A stretch of DNA of 64,000 bases. Origin: Cycas panzhihuaensis. Its lineage: Eukaryota > Cycadophyta. This document shows, one piece after another, positions 58,940-64,000 of the stretch. The number at the start of each line of letters is the position of its first letter. Positions within the stretch are counted from its first letter, which is position 1. The notes under the pieces were generated by a model. The model searched no databases. It was not told the origin of the DNA and saw only the letters and a program-made list of their open reading frames with translations. Both the position numbers and the translations under genes were made by a program. The stretch spans positions 110,553,741 through 110,617,740 of the forward strand of contig CM041465.1 in NCBI GenBank assembly GCA_023213395.1, in the 5' to 3' direction.

Positions 58940-59530
58940 CCCAACCCAATGTGAAGGGGAAGTCTTTCTCTATCATGGATGAACTTCATACTATGATCGT
59001 CGGAATGTCCATAATGGACATCTTGAGGAGCTGCCCTAAATAATGCACATTACTCCTAGAGGCTTTAGGATTAGGTGACATACCTATTCATGCCTTGGTT
59101 GTCACCTCAAGTAGTGAGCCCTTCATCTCCTTTGATCCTAAAGATCACCCCCCTAGTAGTAAAAGGAAGCACCAATGGCACTTCCCTTTCACTATTACCA
59201 TCAATACTCTGGATTGTACTTTGTGAAGAACTGTTGTCGAAAATGGTTCTTTTGTTAATGCCATGCCCTTATGTGTTATGCAAGAGCTCAGCATATCAAC
59301 TTTAGAACTAGTTCTATGGTGGTGCCAAGGCTATGATGGTAGTGAAAAGACACCCTTTAGATCGGTGTCTATCCTACTTACTCATGAGGAAGACTGTCCT
59401 CACTGATGTTATAGTCCTCAATGTTGACATCGACTATAATTTATTATTAAGATGCCCATGGCTCGATCATATGGGAGTCATGTGCTCATCCCATTGGGGG
59501 CAACTTAAATTTGTCCACAAAGGGTGAATG
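58940..59530 (+). pseudogene. Protease of G
   Basis: Through stops and two frame changes: VVENGSFVNAMP (Asp changed to Glu at the catalytic position), CQGYDGS-x-KTPF, VIVLNVDIDYNLLLRCPWLD and SSHWGQLKFVHKG ending at about 59527. Confidence 0.7.
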
Positions 59531-60456
59531 AGAGTTGTCTCTTGGGAGCTTCCTCTTATTAAACAACCATGTCAATCCTGCCAAGCAAGTCATGGCCAAA
59601 TAAAAGGTAACAAAGGCCTTTCTACCCATGCCTCTACTTGTTCTATTAACATCCATAACTCATCTCTTTTAGAAGAAGACCCTTCATCCTCTTCTTCTAA
59701 TCTCACACGTTTCACCCCTATTAGTGTTAGAAGTTATGGGTATCTTTCCATACTTAGTGATGATAAGTCCAACGGCAAGGATGAGGATCTCCCTCACCCC
59801 ATTTCCCTTCTGGGCATGAGTAGGGGGCATCTCCTTTGTTCTAGATTCTGCTCTGGAACCCCTACAGTTGGAGAGACTAGTTCTCCTCTTGTATCTCATG
59901 TCATTGCCCATGTTGATGAGGTGCTCCTTGAGTCTTCCCCTTCATTTCCACATATAGATAATGAGGTTGGGGGACCTTTATTGTCCCTTGTAAGGAACCT
60001 CTTTCTAGATCTTCCAGGGAGTCCATTGGGAACATCGAGCAGTGTGACGACCACCATGGTCCCATTGTCTCTACTCCCCTTCACCCTTCATCTTCTTGAA
60101 GTATGGTCATCCATGGGGTGGACTGCTTTGATAATGACAAAGCCCTGCTTGAGCACTTAGTGGGCTCTATGCCCAACCTTCCTTCTGGTCACCATAGGCT
60201 TGGTTATCAGAAGGTTTTAGCTATTAGGTCTTCTCTTGCTGACCCAACTCTATCCCCTGTTCCATCCCTTCCTGTTGACTGAGCCCCTCTCCACTTTGAG
60301 GAGGGGAATTCCATGTGCATGGGGACAACCTAGGACATAGTCCTTACCCCATGCAAAACCATTAAGGTAGGGGAAGAATGCTCTCTTGATAAAGTAAAGG
60401 AGTATACCCTTCTGTTCTAGGAGTTTCAGGATGTTTTTACGTGGGGCTACTCTGAT
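59528..60456 (+). pseudogene. Protease-RT linker of G
   Basis: An open 210-residue stretch (59528-60160) is mostly the true linker frame: LLEEDPSSSSSNLTRFTPIS, SDDKSNGKDEDLPHP and similar. It is Ser- and acid-rich and carries no enzyme motif. The HFEEGNSMCMGTT-like pre-RT motif is near 60295. Confidence 0.65.
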
Positions 60457-61089
60457 ATGAAGGGAATCGATCCTTCAATCATGACCCATAACCTTACTAC
60501 CATTCCTAGCACTTGCCCCATGCGTCAGAAGCAACACCCTCTTCACACTAAGCTCTCAGTTGCTGTTAAAATGGAAGTTGAGAAACTCCTTAATGCAGGA
60601 TTGATCACTTCCATAAACTACCCTAAATGGGTATCTAACATTGTCCCCGTTACTAAAAGGAACATGATAATCTGGATATACGTTGATTTCTGTGCCATCA
60701 ACAATACATGTCCTAAAGACAATTTCCCACTTCCTTTTATCGATCAGATTATCAATCAAGCTGTTGGTTTTGAAATCATGTCCTTAATGGATGGCTTCTC
60801 TGGCTATAACCAAATTCAAATCTCTCCTGAAAACTATCATAAAATGGCCTTCACCACTCTGTGGGGTACTTTCAGCTATAAGGCGATGCCTTTCAGACTC
60901 AAGAATATAGGCATCACTTATCAAAGGGTGATGCAATTCATTTTTCATGATCTCATCAATAAATCCTTAGAGGTCTTCATGGATGATGTGATGGGTCTCT
61001 CATACGTTAGAGCCCATCACCCTACTAATTTGTGGGCCATCTTCCCACAATGCCACAAATACCATGTAAGCCTCAACCCTCTTAAATGT
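60457..61089 (+). pseudogene. Reverse transcriptase of G, C-terminally deleted
   Basis: This is the longest intact enzyme piece in the window, about 210 residues without a stop. It reads IDPSIMTHNLTTIPS, KLLNAGLITSINYPKWVSNI, FPLPFIDQIINQAVGFEIMS, LMDGFSGYNQIQISPE (first Asp) and LWGTFSYKAMPFRLKNIG, and the catalytic box is VFMDDVMGLSY at about 60971-61003. The frame leaves RT homology after SLNPLKCV at about 61088, the deletion junction. The thumb and RNase H are gone, so no active enzyme is expected. Confidence 0.85.
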
Positions 61090-61265
61090 GTGTCCATCGA
61101 TTAGCCCTCTTCACCTTCAGATAGCTTCATCCTTAGGTCTTCCTACCTTTTGTGGGCTTTATTGATAACCATTTGGAGTCTTTTATGATAATTTCATACT
61201 ATTGAGTCCTCTCCACTTATTGATCCTGTCAGCATTCTCCTCTCTACCGAGACCTCTATTTTATC
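61090..61265 (+). other. Deletion junction of G and aRH leader
   Basis: RT sequence ends at about 61089. The following bases align loosely with B from about 25210 to 25396, so roughly 5.6 kb of the B arrangement is missing, including integrase and the antisense gene. Confidence 0.6.
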
Positions 61266-61688
61266 ATGGCCTTACTCATTTTCAATGATGGCAGACGTCG
61301 TGACAACCCTAGCCCTTCTGCCACTACATGGATTCTCCATGACCCTTCCGGGGATGACTTCATGTGGTCTGGGATCTTTCTTCCTAAAGCCACCAATAAT
61401 GAAGCTGAGTACATAACTATTATTGAGGCCCTTACTGATGTGCTCTGCTTCCACCATGAACCTATCATTCTCCTTTGTGACTCCCAGGTTGTGGTGTCTC
61501 ATCTCACCCAGGTCTACTAGGTGTGGTGCCCATGCTTGAGGGCCCTTGCATTGACTTTCAAATCCTTGTTGGCTTATTTCTCATTTGTCGACATTCGACA
61601 CATTCCGTAGGTTCTCAACACTCAAGCAGATAACTTAGTTCGCCCGGTCCTTTAGCGCTGCCTATCTCTCCTTAGTGATCCACCTTGA
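61266..61688 (+). pseudogene. Archaeal-type RNase H of G, free-standing frame
   Basis: The frame is 423 bases from ATG 61266 to TGA 61688, the same length as in B. MALLIFNDGRRRDNPS (first Asp), ATNNEAEYITIIEALTD (Glu), LLCDSQVVVSHLTQVY (third Asp) and an NTQADNL motif (last Asp) are all present. A TAG after QVY and a few further changes break it. It has been kept while the integrase and the RT-linked RNase H were deleted. Confidence 0.85.
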
Positions 61689-62228
<540 letters not shown>

Positions 62229-62293
62229 TACTAATATTATATTGCCAACATTCCCCATTGCATTATGCCTTTGAGGTGCGAGGCTCTGCTGCC

Positions 62294-62303
62294 AAGGGGG
62301 TAG
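62294..62303 (+). other. Polypurine tract of G
   Basis: AAGGGGGTAG directly precedes the TG of the 3' LTR. Confidence 0.85.
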
Positions 62304-64000
62304 TGTTTTCCAGCTCCTGAGAATAGGTTCTTGGCAAGTTGACTTAGGTAGAGTATAGATATGCTTCGATCTTTTGCCTTTACAGTTTCTCTAGAAAGGT
62401 AGATAAAAACATCATTTTATTGCATTGTTGACTAACACATTTAAATGATCACCTTGCACCCAAAGCTTGATCATGCTACTTCTCATTCTCTCAGCCTATG
62501 ACGATCGGTGGGACATGCATCTCCATGGAACTCCATAACCCTCCTATGCACCTATACATTATCCTTAACACAACTTAACCTGTGTGATCCATCACACCTT
62601 GTGCCATATCACAACCCTTAGCACCCCGCTGAGTGTGATTGGTTGATCCTTATGCCAGTTATCAGTTTCCTAGGAGTCCTGCTACTTCGGTACCCCATCT
62701 GGTTTAGGTCATCTTCTCTATTTGACTGTACCCATCTATTTGGATAGAGGGACAGAACCTCCTAGGTCTGGGATACCTCCTTTAAGACCCTGAGGCATCT
62801 TCCTTTTGGCCTATTTTGATCTCTGTCACTGCATCATGGTAAATGTCACAGTACCATAGTAAACTTTATTATACCACGAAGTTTGTCGTAGGGTGACTGT
62901 CATAACTTAGTTTTTAAAATTTTTCGTGGACAATTTTACTTTTTTCATGAAATTACCATGTGTCTTTAACACCTCTCGAGCCCTAATTCAACCCTAATCA
63001 TCCATTCAGACTATGGTTAGGTATAAAGCCCAAAACAACCTCATTTTCTACCCTCTTCTTCCACCTTCCTCTCTCTTCTCTCTCTTTTGTAGGAGTTTTC
63101 TGCAAGAGTGCCTTGCAGCGTTCAAGTTCCCTATGTTTTAGCCTAAGATCTACCCATTGTAGCTTTAATCCGTAGTATCAGGCTCACAAACTAATGTCTC
63201 CAAGCAAGGATTCATGCCTAAGTTCAGCCTACATGCCCTTCCTATAGCTTTCAACGAGATTATTTCTAGATTGCAGTACCTTCCTAAGGATAACCTGTAA
63301 GCATATCAGATCTGCCATTTTCTACTATTTTTAGGGGCAGATCTACTTCCTACATAGCCTAATAGGTATTTTCCATTTTTGTTCCATATCTTTCCTTGGG
63401 TTTGTCTTGTAAAAGTTTAGGTCTTTAAACACATCATTTCTTTCCTTGTCTTCTTTGCTATATATAGGAGGTATTCCTCCATTCCTTATCTTCTTGCCCT
63501 CTTGATCTCCCTATCCTTTCCTAGTTTTTTCCAAGGAATCTATAGGATAGGACCCATAAAGAGTGAGAGAAAGGAGCCAAGATAAGATCTGTACCCACTA
63601 GGCCTGCTCCTTAAGGGAAAACCCCTTCTCCTCTTTCCTCTCCTTCACTTGTGCCTCTCTTGGGTCACCGTGGAGTCTTTAGGATTTGGCCTGCACTAGA
63701 TATCAGCTTTTGTAGCCCTTAATATGCTATTTCTAGGCTTGCACACCTCTCTTGAGCAACTCTTCTAGCCCCAAATGGTGTCCTCTATTTATCTTGGGTC
63801 CTGTCATAGCCAATGTTATAATTCGCTACATGTAGCATACTTGCAACATAGGCAACTTTCACAAAGCTCGTAGTGTTTATCTCCTTTACTATCCACTACC
63901 AATAAGCTATCATAATCTATTATACCCTGTGTCTAAGGGTAGCATAGAGGTGTACTTGATGGAGGGTTAGCCATTCTAAGGCTAACCCCCCCTTCCCTTA
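62304..64000 (+). repeat. 3' LTR of element G, cut by the window end
   Basis: It starts TGTTTTCCAGCTCC and is collinear with 53298 onward, differing at roughly one base in seven or eight over the first 215 bases. The dyad at 62861-62884 is degraded, and TATAAAGCCC is at about 63022. The last 1.2 kb and the flanking duplication lie outside. Confidence 0.88.

Overview
This window is repeat-dense nuclear DNA of a seed plant. No ordinary cellular gene, tRNA or rRNA is recognisable. Almost everything right of about 5.4 kb is decayed LTR retrotransposon sequence: one Ty3/gypsy family with LTRs of 2.7-3.0 kb and a second archaeal-type RNase H (features of the Tat/Ogre group), and one Ty1/copia family with LTRs of about 430 bases. 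Giant elements nested in each other, with stops dominated by TAG, suggest a large, heavily methylated genome such as a gymnosperm or a large-genome monocot. The species cannot be named from this sequence.

Layout. 1-5396: AT-rich DNA with no recognised gene, a degenerate tandem repeat and a GT/TA microsatellite. 5397-8232: minus-strand remnant A of an old gypsy pol (integrase, RNase H, reverse transcriptase), broken by a copia insertion. 8233-33751: two minus-strand copia elements in tandem that share one LTR (29541-29967). The right-hand copy runs out of its gag at 33751. 12104-28957: a full-length plus-strand gypsy element B (16,854 bases, two LTRs of 2717 bases, target duplication GTAGT) inserted in the gag of the left copia copy. 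33752-42618: gypsy D (5' LTR, gag, protease, RT, RNase H, start of integrase), inserted in the gag of the right copia copy. 42619-46867: E, the 3' end of an inverted gypsy element. 46868-47281: a stray LTR tail. 47282-53297: F, a gypsy element with a 5'-truncated LTR that keeps gag and protease but has lost RT through integrase. 53298-64000: G, another gypsy element, deleted from within RT to just before the archaeal-type RNase H. Its 3' LTR runs off the window.

The most interesting content is in B. Between the end of pol and the 3' LTR, on the opposite strand, lies a long decayed gene (about 24195 down to 22289) that reads as a plant mobile domain (PMD)-like protein with a Gly/Pro/Ser linker and a coiled-coil tail. 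It starts about 130 bases from a palindrome that resembles one found near the promoter of every LTR in the family that retains that region. Divergent to it is a free-standing archaeal-type RNase H reading frame, exactly 423 bases long from ATG to TGA in both B and G. The element therefore appears to have carried a sense unit (gag-PR-RT-RH-INT), a small sense RNase H unit and an antisense accessory gene. Cellular PMD proteins of the MAIL1/MAIN group act in transposon silencing, so an element-encoded relative could be a silencing modulator. That role is inference.

All copies are dead. Each has many stops, several frameshifts and, in some cases, mutated LTR ends (TG to TA). Coordinates of protein domains are approximate because they were read by eye through stops.
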